Shown here piece by piece: positions 8,525 through 16,372 of a stretch of DNA of 59,005 nt; position 1 is the stretch's first letter; each line of letters opens with the position of its first letter. Origin of the DNA: Saprospiraceae bacterium (GTDB lineage Bacteria > Bacteroidota > Bacteroidia > Chitinophagales > Saprospiraceae); NCBI GenBank assembly GCA_027488935.1, contig JAIYAP010000086.1, forward strand, positions 1 through 59,005. The letters run 5' to 3'. The notes beneath the pieces are model-generated. The model did not search any database. It was given only the letters and a program-made list of their open reading frames with translations, and was not told the origin of the DNA. The position numbers and the translations under genes are program-made.

Positions 8525-9313
8525 TTACAACAAGTAATGTACCGGATTGGTGTTTAGTTCCGTGCAATGGAGTGCAAAGGTAGGATATTTTTCATGAATT
8601 AGCTCGAATAAAAGTTCAATTGTAAACTGTTCGCTCTCATAATGCCCTACATCGGCGATAATCAACCGGCCTTCAGCGTCAAAAAACTCATGGTATTTAA
8701 AGTCGGCAGTCACCAGAATGTCCGCACCGGCCAGCAAGGCACTTGGCAATAAAAAACTCCCGGCACCACCGCAGACCGCCACCTTTTGAATGGGCCGATT
8801 GCGCAGGGCGGTATGACGCACACAATTGGTTTGAAGTGCCGTTTTCAGATTTACCAAAAAAGCGTGCTCTTCCATCGGGGCTGCAAGCGTGCCGATCAAT
8901 CCAGCACCAATATCCGACAACCCATTTTTAGGCGCCAGGATACGCGTTTCCTGAAGCCCCAGTTTTTGGGCAATTTTTTCATTTACGCCCCGAAAATGCA
9001 CATTGTCAAGGTTCGTATGAATGGCATAAATCGCTACTTTGTGTCGAATCGCAGCAATGATGGTGCGTTCAACATAGTTGTTGCCATTCAAACGGCGCAA
9101 GCCTTTAAAAACGATGGGATGGTGCGCTACTACCAAATTACAGCCCTTTTGTACCGCTTCTTCAATAATTGCCTCGGTTGAATCAAGGCAAAAAAGCACA
9201 CCTGTCACGGTATCGCTTAGGCTACCCACAATCAATCCGGCATTATCATAAGATTCCTGAAGTTGTGGGGGTGCAATGGTTTCGAGGACTTCTATAATGG
9301 CTTGAATTTGCAT
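8525..9313 (-). CDS. Nif3-like dinuclear metal-centre protein (short form)
   Basis: Motifs of the Nif3/YbgI family are present: ESYDNAGLIVG near the start, VAHHPIVFKGLRRL (two metal-binding His), HTNLD (metal ligand His and Asp), and GHYESE near the C-terminus (His and Glu ligands). The family forms hexamers with a di-metal site and is associated with GTP cyclohydrolase-like or 5'-nucleotidase-like activities, but its function is not settled. The start chosen is the ATG at 9313 (MQIQAIIEVLE), which begins exactly where homologues begin; 15 more in-frame residues upstream look non-native. At about 262 residues it is the short form, lacking the central PII-like insertion present in the roughly 370-residue members. 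Confidence 0.9.
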   Translation of the reverse strand: MQIQAIIEVLETIAPPQLQESYDNAGLIVGSLSDTVTGVLFCLDSTEAIIEEAVQKGCNLVVAHHPIVFKGLRRLNGNNYVERTIIAAIRHKVAIYAIHTNLDNVHFRGVNEKIAQKLGLQETRILAPKNGLSDIGAGLIGTLAAPMEEHAFLVNLKTALQTNCVRHTALRNRPIQKVAVCGGAGSFLLPSALLAGADILVTADFKYHEFFDAEGRLIIADVGHYESEQFTIELLFELIHEKYPTFALHCTELNTNPVHYLL

Positions 9314-9563
9314 ATCGGGCAAGGTGGAGGCAAAGTGTGCAATCGATTTATTAAACACACGCAGCCATGGTAGGGTTTAAACGGAGGCCATCGTTTTATC
9401 ATAAAAATGCAAATGACAGGCGATTTGTCTTCAATTGGTTAAATTCGCAGGGGGAGGTATCTTTTCGTTGCGCATTAATGTAACTTTGTGCTTGTTTTCC
9501 GGTCCAACCGGATATTACATAAAGCCCTTTCGGGGGCGCTTCTTTTCAACGTTTAAATTTTTG

Positions 9564-9785
9564 ATGACTATGACATCTACGTTATTGTTCCTCGGCAATA
9601 TCGGCACAACAGAACTTATGCTGATATTTTTGGTTGTGTTGCTGATGTTTGGCGGCAATAAAATTCCAGAATTGATGCGTGGGTTGGGTCGCGGTATCCG
9701 TGAATTCAACAATGCAAAAAATTCGGTGGAAGATGAAATTCGCCAAGGCATCCGCGAAGCAGAAAAGAAACCAATCGATAAATAG
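9564..9785 (+). CDS. tatA: TatA/E-family twin-arginine translocase subunit
   Basis: A 73-residue protein starting at ATG 9564 (a second ATG is 6 bp on) has one transmembrane helix (about 16-29, ELMLIFLVVLLMFGG), then the hinge FGGNKIPELMRGLGRGIREF, the classical TatA amphipathic helix with the F-G motif, and a charged cytosolic tail. TatA oligomers form the pore that moves folded proteins with RR signals across the inner membrane. TatB and TatC are not nearby. In-frame sequence upstream of 9564 does not look like protein. A TAACTTTG box at 9481-9488 matches the Bacteroidota -7 element and would give a leader of roughly 70 nt. Confidence 0.93.
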   Translation: MTMTSTLLFLGNIGTTELMLIFLVVLLMFGGNKIPELMRGLGRGIREFNNAKNSVEDEIRQGIREAEKKPIDK

Positions 9786-9881
9786 AAAATGCCTGGCATT
9801 TTTGACTTTGGGTAAGGCCGTGTGGAAACGCACGCTCAAGGCTTTTATCTATTGGTCGTTTTGTGCGTAACAATACCATTT

Positions 9882-9935
9882 AAAGTTGAATGAAAGACCA
9901 TCCCTTGTTGGGTCGCCTTCCATTCAACTTTTTTT
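9882..9935 (+). terminator. Terminator between tatA and dnaB
   Basis: Arms 9882-9892 (AAAGTTGAATG) and 9921-9931 (CATTCAACTTT) pair perfectly over 11 bp, with a smaller inner GACC/GGTC stem, and are followed by a T run on the plus strand. It ends tatA and, being nearly symmetric, may also slow transcription from dnaB. Confidence 0.75.
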
Positions 9936-9940
9936 ATGTC

Positions 9941-12439
9941 CTAAAACGGAATATCTTCATCATTCATACGCGACTGCCGGGTAATGACACTGGGCTGAAA
10001 TGGTCCGGTAAGCGGATCGGCCAGCCCGGCAAAGGATGGATCGTCTAGGTTGCCGAATTTGGCAAAGGTGTCGGTAAATTTCAGTTTTACCGAATCCAAA
10101 GCACCATGACGGTGTTTGGCTATGATTACCTCGGCAATGCCCTTCAGGCTTTGGCCTGTTTCATCCTCCAGGATACCATAATACTCCGGCCGATAAATAA
10201 AGCCTACAATATCCGCATCCTGTTCGATAGAACCCGATTCGCGCAGGTCACTCAATTGTGGACGTTTAGCCCCACCCCGCACCTCTACCGCACGACTCAA
10301 CTGCGACAACGCAATCACCGGCACACTCAATTCTTTGGCCATGCCCTTGAGCGCGCGCGAAATCCCGGCGATTTCCTGCTCACGGTTGGCATTCCGGTTG
10401 TTTTCGGAGGCACCTGTCATCAACTGCAAATAGTCAATGATAATCAATTGAATATCATGCTGCATTTTCAAACGGCGGCATTTGGCGCGCAGTTCAAAAA
10501 TGTTGATACCCGGCGTATCATCGATGAAAACCGGTATTTGACTGAGTTTTTCTACCGTGCTCTGTAATTGTTGCCACTCATAATCTTCCAGTTTGCCACT
10601 CCGCATTTTGGAGCCCGGAATTTCGGCTTCCATGGAAATCAGGCGGGATACCAGCTGGGTATTGGCCATCTCTAAAGAAAACAGGGCTACCCCTTTATTA
10701 AAGTCTTTGGCGGCATTGAGTGCCATGGCCAGAATCAACGAAGTATTGTGGGTTACCGTAAGGTCTTCGAGTAAAAAACGGCCATTTCCATCAATTTCGA
10801 AGCCATAATAAGCGTCTATGCCATCTGGTTCGATGCGAATGGTACTTTCCAGCAAGGGCGTGGTGGCCGCTGATTTGGACAAAACACTGGTTTTTACCGG
10901 AATTTCATCCAAAGCGCCTTCAATGCGCAGCAAATAGGCCAATTTGGTAAAACCAGGGTAAAGGCTTGGGATATTTTCCGCTTGCACTTTTACCTGAAAA
11001 CCAAGGGAGTTGCAGAGCCATTTAATTTGCGCAAGCGCCGCAGTGTTTTTGAGCACCATTTGGCAGGCGCATGGGGTATTTCCGGCGGGACAAGCATCAA
11101 TCAATCCAGCCAACAGGGCCAAACGATTTTTGCGCGAATTGAGCAGGTATTGGGCAGGAATGCCATTTTCGTGAAACGTGGAGGTCGTAGGGATTTCCTG
11201 CACGTGGGTGGCGGCATAGCCTGGGTGGTGTTTGGATGCTTTGGCGCTGTTTTGGGCGACGCGCTCCTGGTGTGCTCTTGCGCCACGCACGGTCGGGTTC
11301 GCACCCGGGTTGATTTCAAACATATTGCCTCCAACAAACAATCCCAACAGGTATGGATCACAGCGCAAAGACTGGGCGTCCATTTCGATGGCCGTTTTGT
11401 ATCCGTACAAGGTTGCTTGTGCCTGTGGCGACAGTGCGAGGTAGTCTTTTACGCTGATTTCCAGCACCTTGGGCGTCGCTTCTGGTTTCGTTTCATCCAA
11501 TTGCAACAGACAAAGGATATGGCTTTCATTCACGCGGTAGTCGATGCCATTTTCCTGTCGAATCCAGTACATGGGTTCCATACCCTGGGCAACAGAAAGA
11601 ACGGTGCGTGGCCGGGAGTCATCACCCATGAGCAGATCGCCGGTTTGGATATTTTCCACCTTTTGGGTCGTTCCGTTGTGCAGGAGCACGCGAGTGCCTT
11701 TTCCGAGGCATTTGCCCATACCAGGACGTGCGGCGAGGATGATCAAATCCGAGGGTTGCCATCCAGAGGTCAGCCGGTCGAGGTCGGTGAAGCCGGTTGG
11801 TACACCAGTCAGGCCATCTACTTTACCGGAGAGTTCTTCGATTTGTTTGAGCACCTTTCCAGAGAGCGTACCCATGCTTTCGAACGATTTGCTCAGGTTG
11901 TTTTGGGTGATGGCAAACAGGCCTTTTTCTGCTTCATCGAGCAGGTCGAACACGTCGGTTGTATCTTCGTAAGCATCTTTAATGGTGCGGGTGCTTACGG
12001 AAATGAGTTCACGCTGAATTTGTTTTTGGGCGATGATGCGGGCGTGGTACTCGATGTTGGCGGAAGAGGCCACGCGGTTGGTTAGTTCTACCAGGTAATA
12101 GCCGCCGCCAATTTTGTCGAGTTCGCCGCTTTTGCGCAGTTCTTCCGTCACGGTGAGCAAGTCGACCGGATTAGAGCGTTCGAACAGTTTGATAACTGCG
12201 CGGTAGATGAGTTGGTGCGATTCGAGGTAAAAGCTTTCGGCGCGCAGGATGTCCATCACGATGGGCAGCGCTTCCCGGTCGAGCATGAGTGCGCCCAGCA
12301 CGGCTTCTTCGAGCGGCAACGCCTGGGGTTGCACCTTGCCGAATACGTAGTTCGACAATTGATCACCGGTACCGCTGTTGCGGGTAGGGCGTGCGCGGTT
12401 GGCGTTGTTGCTGGATGCGTCTTTATTAGCTTCGTTCAT
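9941..12439 (-). CDS. dnaB: Replicative DNA helicase DnaB with in-frame intein
   Basis: Residues 1-243 and 566-832 together make a normal 510-residue DnaB: N-terminal helical domain (ALPLEEAVLGALMLD, residues about 40-54), linker, and RecA-like helicase domain with Walker B-type IIIDYLQLM, the SQLSRAVE motif and SIEQDADIV near the end. The Walker A motif ARPGMGK|T is cut between Lys243 and Thr566 by a 322-residue intein. DnaB unwinds DNA ahead of the replisome in the cytoplasm, so splicing must be efficient for growth. The gene lies directly beside a cluster of DnaA boxes. A TAGGTTTG box on the minus strand (12470-12477) may be its -7 promoter element. The DNA-facing loops and Walker B residues look intact after splicing. 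Confidence 0.97.
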   Translation of the reverse strand: MNEANKDASSNNANRARPTRNSGTGDQLSNYVFGKVQPQALPLEEAVLGALMLDREALPIVMDILRAESFYLESHQLIYRAVIKLFERSNPVDLLTVTEELRKSGELDKIGGGYYLVELTNRVASSANIEYHARIIAQKQIQRELISVSTRTIKDAYEDTTDVFDLLDEAEKGLFAITQNNLSKSFESMGTLSGKVLKQIEELSGKVDGLTGVPTGFTDLDRLTSGWQPSDLIILAARPGMGKCLGKGTRVLLHNGTTQKVENIQTGDLLMGDDSRPRTVLSVAQGMEPMYWIRQENGIDYRVNESHILCLLQLDETKPEATPKVLEISVKDYLALSPQAQATLYGYKTAIEMDAQSLRCDPYLLGLFVGGNMFEINPGANPTVRGARAHQERVAQNSAKASKHHPGYAATHVQEIPTTSTFHENGIPAQYLLNSRKNRLALLAGLIDACPAGNTPCACQMVLKNTAALAQIKWLCNSLGFQVKVQAENIPSLYPGFTKLAYLLRIEGALDEIPVKTSVLSKSAATTPLLESTIRIEPDGIDAYYGFEIDGNGRFLLEDLTVTHNTSLILAMALNAAKDFNKGVALFSLEMANTQLVSRLISMEAEIPGSKMRSGKLEDYEWQQLQSTVEKLSQIPVFIDDTPGINIFELRAKCRRLKMQHDIQLIIIDYLQLMTGASENNRNANREQEIAGISRALKGMAKELSVPVIALSQLSRAVEVRGGAKRPQLSDLRESGSIEQDADIVGFIYRPEYYGILEDETGQSLKGIAEVIIAKHRHGALDSVKLKFTDTFAKFGNLDDPSFAGLADPLTGPFQPSVITRQSRMNDEDIPF
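10745..11710 (-). mobile_element. Intein in DnaB, LAGLIDADG endonuclease degenerate
   Basis: Residues 244-565 of the precursor. Splicing residues are all present: Cys244 as first residue (block A, CLGKGTRVLLHNG), His307 in block B (VNESHILCLL, with Asn in place of the usual Thr of TxxH), penultimate His564 and terminal Asn565 (block G, LTVTHN), and Thr566 as the +1 nucleophile. Between about 360 and 530 lies the remnant of a two-motif LAGLIDADG endonuclease: LLGLFVGGN at 364-372 and LLAGLIDACPAG at 442-453. The catalytic Asp expected at each motif end is replaced by Gly371 and Cys450, so cleavage is predicted to be lost while protein splicing should remain. The boundaries were checked codon by codon. 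Confidence 0.93.
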
Positions 12440-12528
12440 ACGTGGGGACTTGCGATCAGTTACTGCTTACAAACCTACGTTGTTATTTTGTAGGATTACT
12501 TTTCCAAACATTCCGTATAGTCATTATC

Positions 12529-12920
12529 TGTGGATAACCCGGGTATTCGGTGTGGAGAAGTGTGAAAAGTTGCGTAGTTATACACATCGGCATGTAGTTA
12601 TCCACAGGAAAAATCAGGCTACGGTTGGAGAAAAATCAAATGTTTTAAGGGATTGAAATGTAACACATTAGCCTGTGGCGGTTTTAAAGTACGGATTTAA
12701 CATTGGCTTAATATAGTCACCCAGGGTTGAAAGGGGACAAAACTTTTCCACTGTTCAAAAATAAATGTCGTGTAGATGCTAATTGCAAATATACCATTTT
12801 TTGTGTTAAAACGTAAAAAAAATATGGTGCGTTTACTTGTAAATGAAACAAACGGCTTTTGTCTTAAAAAGCAGTTAAATAGGTTTATTTTGCTAAATTT
12901 TGCTTAAATTTGGCAAAATA
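12529..12920. other. Candidate replication origin (oriC): DnaA boxes plus AT-rich tract
   Basis: Three sites match the DnaA box TTATNCACA exactly: 12529-12537 (minus), 12578-12586 (TTATACACA, plus) and 12598-12606 (TTATCCACA, plus); 12551-12559 matches with one mismatch (minus). All lie in 78 bp. An AT-rich tract follows from about 12750, including repeated TTTTGCTAAA / TTTTGCTTAAA / TTTGGCAAAAT at 12888-12920 that could serve as unwinding element. No gene is supported between dnaB and the coiled-coil gene (about 12440-13192). Genes to the left mostly point left and those to the right mostly point right, as expected around an origin. The alternative is a DnaA-controlled dnaB promoter region. 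Confidence 0.6.
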
Positions 12921-13136
12921 TATACCTCTAAAATGGTAGTGTAGCGATTTTTAATTTTCCGGTCATTTTCAACATTTTTACAGGTTGACAGGGGCTCTAT
13001 TCAGATTAACTTGGATATTGAATCAGGGAAAACCCTTAAAAATTCATGCCAACTTTATGTTGGTACACAAAATCTTTACCACCGAACCTTGGCACTTGAA
13101 TATTATCACGAAAACATGCACCACAAACCATGGGAT

Positions 13137-13179
13137 ATTAGGACGTTGGAAGCGTTCCGAACGCCTCCGACGTCCTAAT
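13137..13179. repeat. Long near-perfect palindrome (REP-like)
   Basis: Arms 13137-13157 and 13159-13179 (21 nt each, one-base centre) are complementary at all but two positions, both of which would be G-U pairs on one RNA strand. It begins ATTAGGACGT and ends ACGTCCTAAT. It lies just past the end of the coiled-coil gene but has no T run in that direction, so it resembles a dispersed palindromic element more than a standard terminator. Confidence 0.75.
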
Positions 13180-13192
13180 GTTTTAAAAATGC

Positions 13193-13882
13193 CTAATTCC
13201 GCTCATTCTCCACATTTTCCAAACGGCGCTTGCTCTCGTCAATTGCGCGGCGCTGGGCTTCTGTGTCGAGGATATTGGTTTCCTGATCTTTTTCATTTTT
13301 CACAATATCGTCCTCTGCTTTTTTGATTTTGATCTTGTACAATTCAATGTCTTTGCGCAGTTGGTCATTTTCGCGGGCCATTTTCTTTTGTTTGTTTTCC
13401 AGGTCTTTTAATTTTCCTTCCTGGTCTTTGATTTCTTTCCCGATTTGCGCGCGGCGTACATCGTAATAAAAGGTTTTCAGCGAGCGGCTCACTTCATCGG
13501 TTTTGCCCGAGCTTTCTCTCCGACTCAGGAAATACGTGCCCATATCGAACCAAACTGTAAGCACCGCGCCGTTTGCGGTTTTTTCGATGGTAGAATAAAC
13601 GCCAAACGGGTCATCGCCCAACATGCTCGATTTGAGGTTGGTGGCAAACAGCTCATCGTTTTTCTTGTCCGACTTTAGTTTGCCTTTAAAATTGGTTTTG
13701 ACATAATCTTTCCAATTGTTCTCTACTAAATTTGCATCTGCTTTGGCAAAATCAAGGCGAAAGCAAGGGCGGCTGCCAAAAGACATGTTGCGCTCCGTTT
13801 CTTGTACCACGTTGTATTGGGCAGAAAGTGCTGTTGTGAGCAACATTACCAGTGAAAACGATAAGAGTAAATTGATTTTCAT
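13193..13882 (-). CDS. Exported protein with C-terminal coiled coil, function unknown
   Basis: Starting at ATG 13882 the protein has a signal peptide (1-20, ending ALSAQ), a globular middle of about 110 residues with a DxGTYFLSRRES segment, and a C-terminal coiled coil from about 130 to 229, almost entirely Lys/Glu/Asp/Gln/Arg heptads. In-frame sequence upstream of this ATG is not signal-like, so the longer start at 14008 is rejected. I do not recognise a named family; similar exported proteins with a short globular domain and coiled-coil tail are common in this phylum. The gene points toward the palindrome and away from the NtrC-type gene. An inverted pair TACCTTTG (13937-13944) and CAAAGGTA (13957-13964) lies upstream and may be regulatory. 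Confidence 0.8.
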   Translation of the reverse strand: MKINLLLSFSLVMLLTTALSAQYNVVQETERNMSFGSRPCFRLDFAKADANLVENNWKDYVKTNFKGKLKSDKKNDELFATNLKSSMLGDDPFGVYSTIEKTANGAVLTVWFDMGTYFLSRRESSGKTDEVSRSLKTFYYDVRRAQIGKEIKDQEGKLKDLENKQKKMARENDQLRKDIELYKIKIKKAEDDIVKNEKDQETNILDTEAQRRAIDESKRRLENVENERN

Positions 13883-14153
13883 GATTTTGAGTTTTGTGTG
13901 TGCGTTTGATTTAAGATAAAGGTACCGGATTTTTGCTACCTTTGAAGGCGGCCAAACAAAGGTAAAACGCAAAAAATCCAAATTCGTCACACATCCGCCT
14001 AAAATCATATGTAATTAATCTTGAAATATCGCAAGAAGCGATTTTCTTTGTGCCCCTGAGCCACCGTGCTGTTTCGTTTGCCCTTCCTTCGCTTTCAAGC
14101 ATACGAAAAATCAACTTTTTAAATCATCAAAATAACTTTAATCACCGCATACC

Positions 14154-15323
14154 ATGGCCAAGATATTAATTGTCGATGATGAAACGCCGATCCGACGTAC
14201 GTTGCGCGATATCCTCGAATTTGAACAATATGAAGTAGAAGAAGCCTCTGACGGACTGGAATGTGTCGCCAAAGTGCAAAAAGATAAGTATGATGTGGTC
14301 ATTATGGACATTAAAATGCCCAAAATGGACGGTATTGAAGCCCTGGAGCGCCTGCAAATCCTTTCGCCCGAAACACCCGTGATTATGGTGAGCGGCCACG
14401 GCACCATTGATACAGCAGTAGAAGCCGTGAAAAAAGGCGCCTTTGACTTTATTTCAAAACCGCCGGATCTTAATCGGATGCTGATTACGGTGCGCAATGC
14501 CCTCGAGCGTGCGGAATTGGTGAATACCACGCAAGTGCTGCGCAAACAGGTAAAAAGCAGCAAAGGTGTGAATATGATCGGCGAAAGTGCGCCAATTCTC
14601 GAAATTAAACGTCTGCTCGAACGTGTGGCGCCCACCGAAAGCCGCGTATTGATTACCGGACAAAATGGTACGGGTAAAGAACTCGTAGCCCGCTGGATAC
14701 ACGAAAAAAGCAACCGGGTAGACGGACCGATTGTCGAAGTAAACTGTGCCGCAATTCCTTCCGAACTGATTGAAAGTGAGTTGTTTGGACATAAAAAAGG
14801 CTCCTTTACGGGCGCCATTGCTGATAAGCCTGGCAAATTTGAACAAGCCAGTGGCGGCACCCTGTTTTTAGACGAAATTGGCGATATGAGCCTCGATGCC
14901 CAGGCGAAAGTGCTGCGCGCTTTGCAAGAGAGCAAAGTGACCCGCGTGGGTGATAGCAAAGAAATCAAGGTGGATGTGCGGGTGTTGGCAGCGACCAACA
15001 AAGATCTGCGCGCCGAAATTGACGGCGGCCGCTTCCGGGAAGATTTGTACCATCGCCTCGCCGTGATTGTGGTAAAAGTGCCCTCCCTCAACGAACGCCG
15101 CGAAGATATTCCGTTGCTCATCGAGCACTTCAACCGCCGTATTGCCGACGATTATGGCCATCCCGCCAAACAGTTTTTACCTGAAGCCATTCAGGCCCTG
15201 CAGGATTACAACTGGACGGGTAATATCCGCGAACTTGCTAATGTGGTGGAACGCTTGTTTATCCTTTGCGACCATGTGGTTACGCCGGAGGAAGTGCATT
15301 TGTATGTTTATCCTAAGAAGTAG
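14154..15323 (+). CDS. NtrC-type sigma-54 response regulator without DNA-binding domain
   Basis: Residues 1-120 are a receiver domain: acidic pair Asp9/Asp10, phospho-acceptor Asp52 (VVIMDIKMP) and Lys102 in SKPPD. Residues 140-370 are a sigma-54 AAA+ domain: Walker A GQNGTGKE (169-176), sigma-54 contact loop GSFTGA (216-221, Ser where most have Ala), Walker B GGTLFLDEIGDM (234-245) and the arginine-finger/sensor region to NWTGNIREL. The protein ends at residue 389, right after the AAA+ domain; the Fis-type helix-turn-helix that normally follows in NtrC (total length over 440) is absent, with a normal stop codon. It should still remodel sigma-54 polymerase, but from solution or through a partner. 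No histidine kinase gene is next to it. Confidence 0.92.
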   Translation: MAKILIVDDETPIRRTLRDILEFEQYEVEEASDGLECVAKVQKDKYDVVIMDIKMPKMDGIEALERLQILSPETPVIMVSGHGTIDTAVEAVKKGAFDFISKPPDLNRMLITVRNALERAELVNTTQVLRKQVKSSKGVNMIGESAPILEIKRLLERVAPTESRVLITGQNGTGKELVARWIHEKSNRVDGPIVEVNCAAIPSELIESELFGHKKGSFTGAIADKPGKFEQASGGTLFLDEIGDMSLDAQAKVLRALQESKVTRVGDSKEIKVDVRVLAATNKDLRAEIDGGRFREDLYHRLAVIVVKVPSLNERREDIPLLIEHFNRRIADDYGHPAKQFLPEAIQALQDYNWTGNIRELANVVERLFILCDHVVTPEEVHLYVYPKK

Positions 15324-15442
15324 TTTTTATACGATCACATGACATAATGCGTCAATTAGAAGATACAGATTATCTGCAAACGCGATTTGGCAACAAGCTC
15401 TTGCCAAATTATACTTGGGGGTATACTACTTGACGATTTTTA

Positions 15443-15538
15443 TTTCGCGCAGATGTTACTCAGAAAAAAAGCGCAGATTTTACACAGATTTTTCTGCGTA
15501 ACATCTGCGCTTTTTTTCTGTGTAACATCTGCGCGAAA
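15443..15538. repeat. Long imperfect inverted repeat (hairpin element)
   Basis: Arms 15443-15488 and 15493-15538 (46 nt each) are complementary at all but three positions around a 4-nt centre. Each arm carries two copies of a GCGCAGAT(G/T)TTAC motif separated by a run of A. It lies between the NtrC-type gene and the small membrane protein gene. The related word TTACGCAGA also occurs in the terminator after the tRNA gene. Probably a dispersed non-coding element; a transcribed hairpin is possible. Confidence 0.85.
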
Positions 15539-15607
15539 AATATTGTAGTGCGCCCAACGGGAGCGAAGATTATGCTGAATGTACATTGCAACCCCAAAAG
15601 TTAAAAA

Positions 15608-15982
15608 ATGGATAAATCAAAGTCAATTGCAGCCATTGTAGGCCCCACGCTGATTGTAATGGTCGTATCAGAATTAAAAGTTTGGAATCCAACGCTTTAT
15701 GATACACAAGTGGTGCCGCTGGTGTATTTATCCGGGGTGCTGTTTTTTATTGCTGGACTGACAATTGTTCGCCAACATAACATTTGGGTTTGGAAATGGC
15801 AAACGGCAATCACGGTCGTGGGTTGGTTTTGTATGGTGTTAGGTTTCCTGCGCATGTTTTTTCCTCAAATATATAAGGCGCAGTTTCAGAATGACTATTT
15901 TATATTCGTTGTTGAATTATTACTGATCCTTATTGGGGTGTTTTTGACGGGTAAGGCGTATTTGCCACCAAGTTCAAATTGA
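15608..15982 (+). CDS. Small four-helix membrane protein, function unknown
   Basis: The 124-residue protein has four hydrophobic segments that should cross the inner membrane, at about 8-22, 36-54, 66-85 and 99-116, connected by short loops (for example VRQHNIWVWKWQ and FFPQIYKAQFQND). No catalytic motif is visible and I do not recognise a named family. ATG start 15608 gives MDKSKS, a charged cytosolic N-terminus. It stands alone: a long hairpin element precedes it and the DUF433 gene that follows is on the other strand. Confidence 0.75.
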   Translation: MDKSKSIAAIVGPTLIVMVVSELKVWNPTLYDTQVVPLVYLSGVLFFIAGLTIVRQHNIWVWKWQTAITVVGWFCMVLGFLRMFFPQIYKAQFQNDYFIFVVELLLILIGVFLTGKAYLPPSSN

Positions 15983-16050
15983 GCACGGTAAATTCTGGTT
16001 GGATAAAATGCCGCGACAAACCATCGGGAAGAGATTTAATTACTTAATAA

Positions 16051-16251
16051 TCAATTAATTGCAAAAACCAAACAAGCAAGCAAGTCTTCTTCCTCCAAAT
16101 CTTCATAATCCTCAAGGATCTCTGCATGAGACATGCCGGATGCTAAAAGTTCCAGCACATTTTCAACAGGATAACGCAAGCCTCTAACAATTGGCTTTCC
16201 GTGGCATATTTCTGGATTTACGGTGATTCTGCTTAATAATTGTTCGTTCAT
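16051..16251 (-). CDS. DUF433-family protein (antitoxin-like), orphan
   Basis: The 66-residue protein is a typical DUF433 helix-turn-helix-like protein: RITVNPEICHGKPIVRGLRYPVENVLELLASG, then an acidic helix (EILEDYEDLEEEDLLACL). DUF433 members normally sit upstream of a DUF5615 PIN-like protein and are taken as the antitoxin half of a toxin-antitoxin pair, as in the complete pair at 35974-36581 in this window. Here no DUF5615 frame, intact or broken, is seen in the 68 bp downstream before the next gene on the opposite strand. It may be a leftover antitoxin or act on its own. Confidence 0.85.
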   Translation of the reverse strand: MNEQLLSRITVNPEICHGKPIVRGLRYPVENVLELLASGMSHAEILEDYEDLEEEDLLACLVFAIN

Positions 16252-16372
16252 GGCAACAAGTGTATTAACTATACAAATATTGGACTTTTTTCAATCATCC
16301 CAAATCCTGAATCGGAAATCAAAAATCCAATCGCAAATCAAAAATCGAACAAATCGGATATCGGAAATCCTT

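Noticed and set aside
10982-12085. 367-codon open frame antisense to dnaB
   Set aside because: It is the mirror of a strongly biased coding frame on the other strand, including the intein, has no recognisable domain or start context, and would require two proteins encoded over the same bases.
13090-13104. TGGCAC as possible -24 element of a sigma-54 promoter
   Set aside because: The matching TTGC of the -12 element is missing at the correct spacing.
12985-13326. 113-codon frame on the plus strand in the gap before the coiled-coil gene
   Set aside because: It crosses the palindrome and overlaps the 3' end of the coiled-coil gene; composition is not protein-like.
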